From positions 27,178 through 91,177 of the forward strand of contig QKWP01000702.1 in the NCBI GenBank assembly GCA_003550325.1: a stretch of DNA of 64,000 bases. Direction: 5' to 3'. Shown here piece by piece: positions 1 through 11,838 of the stretch. The position numbers were made by a program, and so were the translations under genes. Positions within the stretch are counted from its first letter, which is position 1, and each line of letters begins with the position of its first letter. Source of the DNA: Gigaspora rosea. Its lineage: Eukaryota > Glomeromycota > Glomeromycetes > Diversisporales > Gigasporaceae. The notes under the pieces were generated by a model that was given only the letters and a program-made list of their open reading frames with translations, searched no databases and was not told the DNA's origin.

Positions 1-3000
1 GTCTACCGTAGTAGTTTATGTTGCCGTACGTAAGTTCCCAATCTATCTCTGTCTTGTTCATCGCCATCTCTTGGTTCCTCTTTAGCGTTCTCCACTCTGC
101 TACATTCTCTCCATTTATTATTCTTTTCATAAATTTACGTATGTTATGTGAAATCATTTGTTTGTCATATGTTGCGTAGTAACTCCTATTGTCGAATTTG
201 TATACTTCAATCACCACTTTTGTCTTTGGTTCTTCTATTTCCTTTTTCAAATTTTTGTTCAACCTTGTTTCTATCTTAACCTGTTTATTTTCTAACATTA
301 TTTTTACTGCATGTGCCAAGTGTCCTAGGTTTTCTTGAATTGGTGCCATTTTCATAGTCGTTTGGTCTCTTATTTTTCCCGCTATTTTCATCACCATTTC
401 TGAATTTGTATTGACTTTAATTGTTGCCTTCTCTTTACATATTGCTATCAGTATTGCTAATGATGTCAGAGCTAACTTCTCTTCTGATGGCCATACAATA
501 TTTTCAATTTTAAACTTTATCTTCTGTTCTGTATCTAGTATAATCGCTGATAGGTACGACTTCTCCCCCTTCTTCTTTCCTGTCTTTTCAGTTATCACCT
601 CTACCTCGACTTCTTTCTTATTTCCTATTTCTTCATGTTTCTTCATCAATACTTCATCCATGTTTCTGAAATTTTTTATAAATCTCCACGACCTTATTGT
701 GCTTTTACTCATGAATATTTCTTTTGCGAATCCCTCTTCTTGTTTCTTTCTCCTTCTGAATGCCATAATTATGTCTGCTATATTACCATATATTCTTCTT
801 TTGCGGTTTACTGTTAGTGGTGTCACATCTTTAATCAACTTCGTCATTGTTCCTGCCGTGGTCCGAGTTGCTATGTGCTCTATGCACCCGACGCACTTTT
901 CTGTTATATTATTCCATTCTATATTCCAATGACTTAAATTTACTCCCCTATTCTTTACGTTTATAATCCTTCCTATCATTCCTTCTCTTGTTATTACCCA
1001 TTTTCCATTTTGTAACTCCACTTCCTTAGTTTCTTTTAGCGTGAAAGAGTTTAGCTCGAGTCCTTCTACACTCGGGTTTTCTTGGTTTTGTATCGCCTTT
1101 CTCATTTCCTCGAACCATCTTGGTTTCTTGCCTTTGATTATCTTTCCTATATTATGGAGTATTTCTCCCCACTCTAAAAGTTTTGTGCCATCGCTATTTA
1201 TTAGTTGTTCCTTGTAGTAAATTCGATGTTTATTCAACTTGGCTTTGATTGTATTTTTCTTTTTATTGTTCAATAATAATTCATTAACTGAGGTCCCCTT
1301 CTCTTCGAAATGCCTAGGCCATTTTCCTACTCCTTTGAACAATTGTATGTTTGTATTGTGCCTTTTATCTAATATTAATGCGATCCTTGTATTTGCAAAT
1401 TCCATTGGGTAAACTGCGCACTCTTCCAATATTGACACGTTTGTTGCTGCTCCGTTTTGTAAGTTTTGTATGTTCACGTATAGTGGTGAGTCCTCGAAAT
1501 CCTCTTGGTTCAATTCTTTCTATAGTTGACTTATTTGTTGCATTGCCTGTATATCTTTTACTTTTTTGACTCCGTATATATTGTGATTTGTTAATAGTGA
1601 GTCTGGAACAGATCTTGCTAGTCTTGCTTTCTGCTTTATGCCGTTAGTATATCTTTTTGTAATATCTTCACACATCTTTGCACTTAGTACCACGTTCTGA
1701 ACTCTATAAGCTAATCTTGTTAGTATAACGCAATTCGTGATATATATGTACTGTTTTTCCGTGATTCGAGCTCTGTTTAGTCTATTTATTGCGGCCTCTA
1801 CTTCTTCTTTTATCTTTTCTCTGACTTCTTTCTGTTTTTGATTTGTTCCAAACCAACATCCAAGGTATCTAAAAGGCATATTATTTGACCTTCTCTCCAT
1901 TACTTCTCCATCGAAAGATATTGTACCCTCTTCTTTGGAATTTGTTACAAACACTGATTTTGTTGGGTTTACTTTGATTCTTGTTAGTTGGTAAAAGTTG
2001 TTCGCCATGTCTATTATTTTTTGCAGGTCTTCTCTCTTCTCTGCTATCTATAGAGAATCGTCCATATATGCCAGCACTGACATCCTGCATTCTACTAACT
2101 TTCCATTCGGCGTGCACGTTTGCATCTTGTACCCATTATGTTCTTTATCTATTCTTGATATGAGGGGATCGTAGTATATTCTCCACAAGGTCGGCGACAA
2201 TGGGCTCCCTTGGTCGAGACCGTCTTCTACAAGGTACTGGTTCGTTTTTCCTATATTCGTTATTACTTGGTTTTGTCTTTTCCTCATCAGGCCTTTTAAT
2301 ATTTCGATGAATTTTTCCGGACATCTGATTCTTCTCAATGCTTTCCATAGTAGTTCTAAATGCACTGTATCATATGCTTTGGATGTGTCCTGTGATAGTA
2401 ACCAAAAATCCTTCTTGTTTAACCAAGCATCCTCCTGTATGTTCGCTAGCCAGCTAATTGGTGCTGCTGTCGATGTATGTAGTAGCGCTGAATTGTTTCT
2501 TGGGTTAAGTATTTTTGTTTCTACTAGGATCCTATTGAGTCTTATTGTCAGCAGTTTGGTCATGATTTTTCGAGCGTGCCCTATTAAGGTTATCGGTCTA
2601 GTTTGTCTCAGGTCTCCGTCAAACGTTTCTTTCTTGCCTATAGGGTAGACCAGCCCATAACTCCACGCCTTCGGTGTTATTCCTGTGTCTATTGCAAAGT
2701 TTATTATTTCTAACAGAACTTCTAGTGCGTTTTGTGGTAACTGTTTGATCATCTCATTTGAAATGTCATCAGGCCCCGTTGCTTTGTTCGAGCTTGCCTC
2801 CGCGATGATAGTCATCAACTCTTGCATCTCCACTTTTTTAATCAGTGACTCATACTGTTCTTCTTCGACTTCTTTCTTAGGTTCATACTCTGCCTTCCAT
2901 TCCTCCCAGAAGTCCCAATTACTTTTGTTTTCTCTTGTCCAATTTCTAAAATGTGCTCTAACCTCTTCTTTGATTTCTTCTGCTTCTACTAACAATTCTT

Positions 3001-4498
3001 CTCACTTTTTTATATTTTCTATCTCTACTCTTGCTCGTCTCCTCTTCAACACACTATCTATCATCTTCTTTGTGTTGGCTTGAAGGTTGTTCTCTCTTCT
3101 TTCGATTGCTTCTGCTATTTCCTCTCTAATCTCACTATTGTTTTCTTCCTGTCTACATTTGTGGATCAACCTTCTGATTTCCTTGATTTTTAGTATGCTT
3201 TTTTGAATGTTTGTGTGTTCTAAATCTTCTTCTATCAGTTCCATTTTTCCACATTGTATCATTTCGCTTATCTTCTCGAGTTTTTTGTTTATTCCTTCTA
3301 CAGCCATGCTCGGATTTAGAGGTTGCTTCAACTCTTTTAAATATTTCATTACCTTATTTATTTTAACCAGTGCTTTGTGCAAAATCGAGGCCTTTTTAGT
3401 CCTTGCTTCGAAGCCTCTCATGACTACCAATTTATTTTTGATATTGTTATTTGCCGCTTGTTTTATTGCCAGATTAAGCTTATGCCAAGCCTTGTTAAGT
3501 GTGGTTTCGTCGATAACACACTGAATCTGCAATCCTTCAACTTTATCTCCCACCTCTTTATTGAAGTTTTCCCAAGCACTTTCGTCCGTCTCCCTGTACA
3601 GGTATACTTTCTTCTTCTGCTTTTTCCTTCTTATTCTTTTGATCTCGCCTAATTGCAGTTCGGTACCTATCATCCTGTGATCACTGTTTGCTGCCACTAA
3701 GAATTCTATACTAGGGTATTTTGCTTTCATGAATAGGTTTGTTGATATCCATATATCGTCAATCTGTGATTCTGACTCTCCTCTCTTCCATGTATAGTCC
3801 TTAATGTCATATTCATTCAGTAGACTCATCATTGAGTTTTCTTGCATCGTTTTGAATATCGGTGTTCTTTTTTCGTCCTCCTTTCTATGTATATTACTGT
3901 TAAAATCTCCCATTATTACAATCTTCATTGCTCTCGCGTTGGCCTGTTCTATCCATGATTTTATCTTTTCTTGTGTACGTTTCGAAATTTCCCCTTTATC
4001 GCTTGGTATATATACCGCTATTACACGCATCCTGTTATGTTGCGGGAAGAAGAAATCTACATATATCGCCGTCCCTTCGTGTGTCTGTATGTTGTGTATA
4101 TAACAACTAATGTCTGGTTTTACTAGTATTGCTACTCCCATAGATGCTTCTCTCTTTATCTCCTTATCTGGCATTGTAGCTGCGATATATATTTTATATT
4201 GTTCGTTCATTAGCTGTGTTCGCAAGTCCTCTTTTTCTGCAAGCTTTGTTTCAGTTAGTGCAACTATATCCAGTTTTCTTTCCTCGAGTTCTTCTAGGAT
4301 CAACCTCCTTTTTAATTCAACATTTATTCCTTGTACGTTTATAGTTGACATTTGAATTTTCATTCTTTTATTTACATTGCTTAATCCTTCAATCGCTTCA
4401 GTAATCACCTCCCGTTTGTCTGTTTCATTTCCTTTGTTTGTTTTAATTGTTGTTTTGTTCGATGAACTTGGACCACTGTTCCTTTGATTACTGTTCAT
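1..4498 (-). pseudogene. LINE ORF2: endonuclease, reverse transcriptase, RNase H-like; three in-frame stops, C-terminus off the edge
   Basis: One continuous reading frame of about 1,499 codons interrupted only by TGA at 3002-3004, TAG at 2048-2050 and TAG at 1520-1522. The N-terminal part (residues 50-280) is an exonuclease-endonuclease-phosphatase domain with its catalytic residues visible: N54, E83 (ALTETK), D198/N200 (GDFNS), D247-D248 and S272-D273-H274. The reverse transcriptase spans about 2900-2050: motif A SQDTSKAYD, motif B GLDQGSPLSP, motif C YMDD at 2057-2068. Downstream of the RT the frame stays open to base 1 and holds a C-x2-C-x2-H cluster (about 875-900) and an RNase H-like stretch at about 350-500. 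Endonuclease nicking and target-primed reverse transcription are the expected roles. As it stands the copy should not make full-length protein unless the stops are read through. Confidence 0.9.
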
Positions 4499-4501
4499 GG
4501 C

Positions 4502-6766
4502 TTAAATTATTTCTGCCATATCTGTATCTTCTGTATCTACTAGTTTGTAGTCATCTTCTCCAAACACCTTCCAGTCAGGTTCTGGAAGTTCCTTTATATT
4601 AAACACCCATTCTGGTATTGTTTCAATTCTGAAAGTTTCTTGTAGTAAATTTATCGCTTCAATTACTTCTTCTTGTTCCTCGATTGGGAATTTCGGACAA
4701 TCGATTATATTCTTATTTTGTAGTTCTTCATTTAATTTTTCGATGCTTGTTGGGAAACGTTCCTCGTCCTTTGTCTTCTTGTCATTTTCTTTTTCCCTAA
4801 TCTGTATCCAATCTTCAGGTATTTTCCAGAAGAAATAAAATTCCCTTAATGCCTTAACCGCGATCATCAGCTCTTTTGTGTTTGTTATCGGTAGGGTTAG
4901 GTTCACTTTGGTTACGTCTTCCCAGTTTACTGGTAGATCTTCTAATGATGTATAGTTTACTCCTATGTATTCTCTTGGTAAGGGTGTTACCACTCTATAG
5001 AAGCTTGGTATCTGCTCAATGAACCTTATTGCCGTCTCTGTCGACATTATTGGAAACTCAAACTTCTCTTTTAACGCCAGTTCCTCAGGTTTGGCTGGTA
5101 ATCTTTTCTTTCTGATTATATAATCGTTGGGTAAGTATTTAAATGCATAGACTTTCCTGAGTTCCTCTATATGTGCTTTGAAATCTTCATCATCTCTTGG
5201 GCAAAACGGGAACATCTCTCTCAGTCGTGGTGTTAGATCTTGGACTGCATCAGGTAATTCCAATTTCTTTGCTGGTAGTTCGAAATAATCATCTGGTAAC
5301 GCCCTCATATGGTAGTATTTACTTAATTCCTCCTTTCTCCTTCTCAGGTCCCTTAGTTCTTCTCTTTTGGTTAGTGGAAAAAGTTTCCTTACTTCCGCTC
5401 TTAGATCCTCAGGGTAGTCCAGTAATCTTTCTCTTTTATCACTAATATACGATTCTGGTAGTCTTTCGAATGCATATATTTTCCTTAGGATGATCGCTAC
5501 TGTTCCCGTCCACTTTGAGTTTTCTATCGGTAGCTCACAGGGTAGTCCCTTTCTTATCGTTAGAGGAATCTCTTTCCATTCTGTTGGTAGCTTTCTTCTA
5601 ACTTCCACCTGAACTTCCTCGATCGCTTTCTTTAAGTCATTGTAGTTAAGGTTGTTTCGGATCCTCGCAAAACCGACTACATACAGTATTAATACTGTTA
5701 TTTGGTGTGCATCCATCATTCCAAATTCCTGGTTTGTTAGATAATCTAGGCCCAGTTTCTTCTTTAATTTGTCATAGAGTTGCTCTTTATTGTTCTTATT
5801 TAGTACATGTGCTCCGTAGCTCTTCTTGTATCGCTCTGTTGCCTCATTTAACAATTCCAAAAATTCCAGCTGGTGTTTGGGTTGTATTTCGAATCTTCGT
5901 GTAAAGGTTCTAAAGAATGCCTTGTCTCTATAATGGCTTTTCCTTTCTATAGCCTCTGGAATCTTCATTGCCGTTTTTCTACTCTCGAATTTGTGTTTTA
6001 TAAACTCCTTTAACTCTGCCATAGCTTCAAAGGCTGCTAGTATATTATTTTTATGCCATTTCCTTCCATCGAATTCCTCGGTCTTTAATTCGCTATTAGC
6101 CCTCAATACCTTGTCTATGCCTCTGCTGATTTTACTCTGTCGTTCTTCGTCAAAAGGCCTCTTTATATCTTTTCCTGGACCTTTGGCCACCTCACTGTAT
6201 GATAATTTTGCTTTTTCTTTTCCTTTCTCTACTTTACTTGCACTCTCCTTCTTTTCTTTTTCTTTTACTAATTCATTTTCTCTATCCTTTTTCAACTCTT
6301 CCTCTAGTCTTTCCGCCAACCTTTGTTCAAACTGTGGATCTAGTTTCATTAGTTGTACGTGATCGCTTAAATTTTTGTCCGATAGCTGTCGATCCTCCAT
6401 TTCTGTGTCAGTTCCCGGTACCTCGGTAATTTCTACACCCGACTGTCGATCCTCGGTTCCCGTACCAAACCCCTGTAGATCAGCATTTTCTATATTCGTC
6501 TGCGATGATGTCAGATCGATTTCCATTTCGGTGTTTGTTTTGATTTCCATTTCCGATGACGTCATTTCTGTGTTTTCAGTGTTCGAGCCGTTATCCCCAT
6601 TTTCGAGTTCGGTTTTATCTTTTGTCAAGTGTTTTCTTTTGATTTTCTTTGTTCCTTCTATTTTTTGAGCAGCCTCTTCGTCTTGTCTAATTAATCTTTC
6701 TGTAAAACTTTCTTGTGCTGCTTCAAATTCTTTGGATGCTTCCATCCCTTTGAGCAAAGTTATCAA
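4502..6766 (-). CDS. LINE ORF1 protein, 754 aa, with C-terminal degenerate repeats
   Basis: The first ORF of the LINE, presumably a nucleic-acid-binding ORF1p; this is inferred from position, as I recognise no RRM or zinc knuckle. Residues 1-200 are highly charged, rich in Glu/Lys/Thr, with a likely coiled coil at about 145-185 (LAERLEEELKKDRENELVKE). Residues 200-420 are mixed helical sequence. From about 420 to 745 a motif recurs: L-R-K-x-Y-A-F-x-x-L-P-x-x-Y-I at 427, 481, 536, 587, 640 and 708, i.e. every 51-68 residues, each followed by an L-P or F-P step. The frame is intact from ATG to TAA. The stop at 4502-4504 is followed by one codon (GCC) and then the ORF2 ATG in the same frame. Confidence 0.85.
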   Translation of the reverse strand: MITLLKGMEASKEFEAAQESFTERLIRQDEEAAQKIEGTKKIKRKHLTKDKTELENGDNGSNTENTEMTSSEMEIKTNTEMEIDLTSSQTNIENADLQGFGTGTEDRQSGVEITEVPGTDTEMEDRQLSDKNLSDHVQLMKLDPQFEQRLAERLEEELKKDRENELVKEKEKKESASKVEKGKEKAKLSYSEVAKGPGKDIKRPFDEERQSKISRGIDKVLRANSELKTEEFDGRKWHKNNILAAFEAMAELKEFIKHKFESRKTAMKIPEAIERKSHYRDKAFFRTFTRRFEIQPKHQLEFLELLNEATERYKKSYGAHVLNKNNKEQLYDKLKKKLGLDYLTNQEFGMMDAHQITVLILYVVGFARIRNNLNYNDLKKAIEEVQVEVRRKLPTEWKEIPLTIRKGLPCELPIENSKWTGTVAIILRKIYAFERLPESYISDKRERLLDYPEDLRAEVRKLFPLTKREELRDLRRRKEELSKYYHMRALPDDYFELPAKKLELPDAVQDLTPRLREMFPFCPRDDEDFKAHIEELRKVYAFKYLPNDYIIRKKRLPAKPEELALKEKFEFPIMSTETAIRFIEQIPSFYRVVTPLPREYIGVNYTSLEDLPVNWEDVTKVNLTLPITNTKELMIAVKALREFYFFWKIPEDWIQIREKENDKKTKDEERFPTSIEKLNEELQNKNIIDCPKFPIEEQEEVIEAINLLQETFRIETIPEWVFNIKELPEPDWKVFGEDDYKLVDTEDTDMAEII

Positions 6767-6899
6767 ATCTGGTCCGAAGACCTGTTCTTGTGTAGTTTTG
6801 TCTTTTCGATTACTTCTGTCGTTCTCTGTCTTTCCTTTTCTTTTCAGCTTCTTCTAGGTGTTGTTGTAGTTTGTCTTTTTATTTAATTAATTAATTACT

Positions 6900-7440
6900 T
6901 AATTATTTGTACAATAAAAGCCGTGTGTTTGTATACTCTTTTCTGTTTTTTGTTTGTTTACTTAGTGATGTATGAATGTTCGGGAAAGAGTTTTTTTATT
7001 AAAAATGTATATTTAATAAATGTAAAATATAATATATAATAAATAAAAAAATAAAAATTTTATATTAAATTGCGAAACTGTGCGAAATATTGCGAAAACC
7101 TATAAAAAAGCATGATTATTTGAATATGTATATCGTTTATTTATTTTTTAAAAAATTTTAAAAATTTGCAAAAATTTGCAAAATATTGCGAAACAATGCG
7201 AAAATATCAAAATATTACCTCCTGTGCGCATTAGTTTATTGATTTGCATGAGTATGCGACCCCTGTAGTGGGGTAATTTGCATTTTTTTTATTTGCAATA
7301 TATTTCGAAATATTTCGAAATAATAACTGTAATATTACCGTAATATAGCATAATATATTGCGTAATATGCCGTATCAATCGTAAGATTTTCATAATATTA
7401 CGGGCCGTAATATCTTACATAAGATTACGTATATATAATT
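6900..7440. repeat. AT-rich spacer with GCGAAATATTGCG-type and GTAATATTACG-type words
   Basis: No gene seen. 7000-7330 matches the left half of the foldback element at 11840-12540: the same order of ATATAATATATAATAAA, TTTTATATTAAATTGC and repeated GCGAAAATATTGCGAAA words. 7325-7435 is built from short self-complementary copies of GTAATATTACGG and its variants. Probably relics of two inverted-repeat elements. Confidence 0.55.
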
Positions 7441-7444
7441 CGCT

Positions 7445-8417
7445 GATGTCAACCTTCTCTTCTAAATTCTCAGGTGACTCCTTTATATATTCGGCAAGCA
7501 AGCCAGAAGCATCAGTTGTGCAAGATAACTGGCAGTGGGTGCCCTTGGTACAAGAAATTCTGGTGGAAGTTTTTTTTCGTCGACGAAGGTTCTGTAGTTT
7601 GGCTAGGCTGGTGAACTAAAAAATGAGTTTTTCAACATACTTTCTAAAGGTTTTGGTTACAAGAACATATTTGACTGTATACCTACTATCATATTCTCAC
7701 TTGAAGTCTTTTTTTCTGAAATTTTGGATGAAAAGTGGGAAATTCGGCGTACCCCCTCCAAAAGATCGGCATTGTTGTTCCTATTATAATCAGAAAGAAG
7801 GTATGCAGGTGGATAAACAGGAATGGACGCGTAATGAGACATGGCGCAATGGAGTAGGCAGATCTGCAGAGAATAAATTCTAGAATGTTCCTTTAGTTTT
7901 CTTTTATCTACATATAATATTTTGGCGAGGCGTTTCCTTGCACAGTATTATATAATTTTTATCACCGGGCATAGGCGTAAATAGTGCTATCATAGCCGTT
8001 TACTTTTTGCCTTCCTCTTCTGTCTTTTCATTTTTACTTTGTACTTCTTTGGTCTTCATTTAGGTAGTTTAGCTTTTCTCCTTTTTTTATTTCCTTTTAT
8101 TTTTTTTTTGCTCTATTTTTTAGTAGAATCTGCTACTCGAGAAGTTAGAAGAAGAGGGTTAAGAAGTAGGCGATTATGACAGGCAGCAAACTCCAATTGG
8201 TGATTCGGATACTTTAAGTCTACCTAGATAAGGAGTTACGATAAGAAAAAGTTTGTTATAGCAGGTCATATTTAAGGATCCTCTAATGACACCTAGGTGG
8301 GTCACACTTTAATATAATAGTCACCATAGAGTAGACAAAACACATAATATACTGGTGTTACAAAATGTGTATAAATAAAGTTGCGGTATGACTGCCGAAT
8401 TCTAAAAAAAAAAATAT
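7445..8417 (+). mobile_element. Poly(A)-tailed retroposon family R, copy A
   Basis: About 970 bp matching, in order, the minus-strand copy at 59500-58475 and the partial copy at 44470-44960. Shared landmarks: GACTCCTTTATATATTCGGC, ACAAGATAACTGGCAG-like, CCCCTCCAAAAGATCGGCAT, a CGGGCATAGGCGTAAATAGT block, a CTCGAGAAG block, then an A-tract at 8404-8414. The open frame at 7623-7883 is a decayed form of the ORF at 59027-59485 (shared motif PPxKDRHC). A terminal A-tract in two independent copies points to retroposition. The function of the encoded protein is not recognised. Confidence 0.6.
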
Positions 8418-8439
8418 GTACATAATATTAAGGTAAAAT

Positions 8440-9325
8440 ATTATTAGCAAATTTATAGTAGTAAAATTTTTCAAAAGATCTTGCAAACCTGTAAAATCTT
8501 TGGCGAACTGCAATATAATTATAATTCAAAATATTTCGCAAAAAATATTTTTTGAAATATTTTATTTTAAAATAATTTGAAATATTTTCAAAAATATTTT
8601 AGACCTAGAAAACCAAATTGGATCAGTATATTGGTAACCTGGGTCATATCAAGGGCATTGGACTATATTTCAAAATATTTTGAAATTTTGTATAATATTA
8701 CAAAATCAGATTAGATCTTTATATATTAGATTTGTTTTTATTTGGGTTTTTTTTATTTATTTATTTTTTTAATTTTTTTTATACTTTACAAAAACACTAG
8801 TCTTTTGCAAGAAAACCAACAACTATTCAGCACTTTGCAAAAGCACCAATTTGACTTTGTGTGCCAACTCAGACTTCAGTCACTTTGCAAAAACACACAA
8901 CTGATTTCTCCAGCAATTTCTAAATTTCCAAGAAAGCTTCTTTAAAGGAATGATTTAGTTTGGCACAAGTTTTTGCAAATTTTCGCTTTATTTATTTTTT
9001 TATTTGACATTTTTTGTTATTTGGTTTTTTTTTTAAACTTTTTTTATTAATTTATTTTATTTTGGTACTTTGTAAGAACACTAACTTCTCTAGTACTTTG
9101 CAAGAACATACTAGATTTTTTTAGCCTATTTTAGGAAGTATTTAGAAAAAAGAGAGAGATGAAGGTGATAGTCAAAACAAAAAAAATAGTTGAAGCAAAA
9201 ACAATAGTTAAAAATAATAGCTAACTATGGGGTGTGTGAAAATAAGTATATAAAGCTAGTTTTTTATTTTTTTTCTACAAATAGTAATGAAATTAAATGT
9301 AACAAAGTGCGAAAGTAGTTAAAAT
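8440..9325. repeat. Left arm of a long inverted repeat (partner 18641-19715)
   Basis: Aligns in reverse complement with 18641-19715: outer part AGATCTTGCAAACCTGTAAA, a middle GATCAGTATATTGGTAACCT block, then repeated TTTGCAAAAACACC words around 8800-9110. The arms differ by point changes and by a 230-bp insertion in the right arm. They flank about 9.3 kb of other mobile DNA, so the pair either marks one large foldback/TIR transposon or two inverted copies of one repeat. Confidence 0.7.
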
Positions 9326-10501
9326 CAGGAATAGCATGTTACAATATTGAACATTTGGACAATTTGGACATTTGAACATTTGGACAATATCCAATTGTCC
9401 AAATAATTTTGATTGGACATAGTAACTTTTTTTATTGGACATTGAAAAAAATTAATTTAATCTTGATCTAAATTAAACTAATTTAGTCCAATATTTACTA
9501 ATACAAAATATCTTTAATTTACAGTATATTTAAAATGTATACTGATAATAATAATAATTATTATTATTATTGTAAAAATATGCATATGTACATATATTCA
9601 TACTACTAAATCAACTTAAATTCCATTTTACTTACAATATTTATATTTGATATTAGCTAATAAAATATGATTAATCAAATAGAATTTTTAAAAACTGTAA
9701 AATGATTGTATTTCAAAAAGAATAATAACAATAGTTGTTTTTATTTTTAATTTTAAAATAAAGGCATATTATAAAAGAAAACACACTAACACAAAAAATT
9801 AGAGGTGCTGTGGCTTATTTTTGAATATAATCAATTTTTGGTCAATTGCAAATAGTTATTACATAGTAAAGTCTAAAGTCTGCTATGTAAATCAAATAAT
9901 TGACATTTAAGTAAACTTGTTTGGAAGACTAAAATATATATATAATAAAAGTCTTATCAAAATTAAAGCAGTTTTTATTATTTGACTTTTAATTTTTAAA
10001 TTCAATAAATATATTTTGTTAATAAAATTTTAATTTTTTGTTAAATGTAAAAATTAAAAACCAAATAATAAAAAAATTCTCTGATTTTGATAAAAATTTT
10101 AGAGTATATGTATTTTGATCTTCTAAATAAGTTTACTTAAGTGACTATAATCGATTTGTATAGTAAACTTTGGACTTTACTATATTTCAACTATTGTCAA
10201 TCGTGAGGTAGCTTATTTTCAGATCAAAGACATTTTTGAGTTTTTTGATCAAAAGAGAGAGGATAATATATTTTTAGCTTTTGGTATCATATTATTAAAA
10301 TTGTCCAATAAAATTATTGGACAATTGGACATATGTCCAATTAACAATTGGATATATGCCCAATAATCTTACAATTTATTTGAACATTGTCCAATGCCTA
10401 ATAGTCCAAAAAATTATTTGAACATTTGGACTATGTCCAAATATCCAAATGTTCAATTGTCTAATTAAATTTTATTTAAACATTGTTCAATAACAACTTT
10501 G
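9326..10501. mobile_element. hAT-like non-autonomous element, GTTAAAAT target duplication
   Basis: Bounded by a perfect 8-bp direct repeat GTTAAAAT at 9318-9325 and 10502-10509. The ends are weakly inverted (CAGGAATAGCATGTTAC...ATTGAACA versus CAAAGTTGTTATTGAACA). The terminal 100 bp on each side are made of GGACATTTG/AACATTTGG words. The core, about 9790-10260, is a second large inverted repeat centred near 10025. No transposase ORF. The insert splits the foldback sequence that resumes at 10510. Confidence 0.72.
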
Positions 10502-10577
10502 GTTAAAATAATATATAATAATATAAAAATAATACCGTAAATAATATTATATATAATAATTAAAATATAATATATAC

Positions 10578-11838
10578 TTTCAAAGGAAAGCCAGATCACA
10601 CAAAGACATTATCTGCCTACCCTTACTGGGAAAACAACATTATCGATCAACCCTTGAGAAACTTCATCAACACTATGATGATTGCACATTACGATGCAAA
10701 ATGGGCAGTGCTTAGCTCCATAGGGAGTTAATAGAAAAGGATACAGGCGATAATAGTAGCAGGAGTAGGTGGAGAGCATTATGGGATAATATATGCAGAA
10801 ATAAAGAGTCAAGATGCACAAGCGAAAAAAGAAGTAGGGCCTGGGTTTTCCAGATCAAATGTGTTGTTCAACAGCTCCCAACAAAGGACACCCTCTACAA
10901 AAGAAAACCCGAGGTATACGAAATCAGTACATGCATCAACTGCCTAAAAAAAGAAGAGACACAAGACCATCTAGCATCCTGCGAAATATACGAAATTTTG
11001 TGGAAAAGAACAAGACGAGAAGTCTGTAGTATGGTAATGTCAAAGTTGAAAAAAAAGGAAGACCTTAAAAACAGTGGACGAAACAACATGAGAAGAAGTC
11101 CTGTTTGGAAACACCGATGAAGAAAAAGAAACGAGGCAAGCCACGTTAATTAGAGGGTATATCCCAAAAGAAGTTGATGAGAGAATCAAACAATTTATTT
11201 GTGAAAAGCCAAAAAAGAAAAAACAAATTCTCTGCCTGTTAATACGCTGCTTCTGGAAAGTATTTTATAAACGAATTTGGTGCTTTAGATGCGAAGTTTT
11301 CAACGAATGGGAAAAGGCAAACAGAATCTCGCTAAAACAAAAGAAGGGAAAGCAAGACGAGAAAAGTAGGAAACCAGAAAAAAAGAAAAGCAGGGAAATA
11401 CATATAAAAGAAGATAAAGAGAATGGTCAGTTAGGTAAAGGAGTGAACGATGAGAAAAAAAAAGAGAAGGAAAAGAAAAGAAAGATCTTAGGCATTGCAC
11501 AAGAAAAAATAAGAAACTATATTTCTGGCTTCAGTAAACCGGCTTGGTCATCTCTCATCAAACCAGTATACAAGAAGGATAAAAATATTAATAGCTAATC
11601 GGTTCTGACAAGGCTAACAGCCTCCACCTGTGGATGTTTAAATAACTCTCAGTGAGTTGAGGGCTTTAAAAAGAGGGAAACGGCTGTCATGGCAGGTCAC
11701 ACCTGGACTTCGTTGAAGTCGAGTGAGTCTTTATTAGATATAGAAAAGTTTAAAGTATATAGTAATATAGAAGTAAACTTAGTGCATGTATATGTAATTC
11801 TAATTAATAAAGGCAGGGCCGCTAGTTATAAAAAAAAA
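10578..11838 (+). mobile_element. Degraded 3' end of a LINE, with zf-RVT-like motif and A-tail
   Basis: Translation from 10770 reads as the C-terminal end of a LINE ORF2: WRALW, then a Cys/His motif C-x2-C-x8-H-x3-C with codons at 10932, 10941, 10968 and 10980, followed by basic sequence. The upstream part (10590-10770) and much of 11090-11590 carry stops and frameshifts. A GC-richer 3' UTR (11600-11820) ends in an A-tract at 11830-11838. It is 5'-truncated and inserted into AT-rich foldback DNA. It is not an obvious copy of the LINE at 1-6890. Confidence 0.75.

Larger units (their letters stand above)
1..6890 (-). mobile_element. Non-LTR (LINE) retrotransposon, 3' end outside the window
   Basis: A two-ORF LINE on the minus strand. 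ORF1 starts at 6766 and ORF2 at 4498; ORF2 is still open at base 1, so the 3' UTR and tail are missing. The 5' end is placed near 6890, where coding-like sequence gives way to an AT-rich spacer (repeated TTAATTAA-like bases), but no target-site duplication can be paired with only one end visible. Order of domains: ORF1 protein, APE-type endonuclease, reverse transcriptase, RNase H-like tail. The clade (Tad, L1 or other) cannot be decided by eye. A degraded relative's 3' end lies at 10578-11838 on the opposite strand. Confidence 0.93.

Noticed and set aside
411..932. 173-codon plus-strand ORF
   Set aside because: It lies opposite the open LINE ORF2 frame, whose RNase H-like tail has family support; the plus frame is its shadow. 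The same holds for the other plus-strand ORFs up to 6668.
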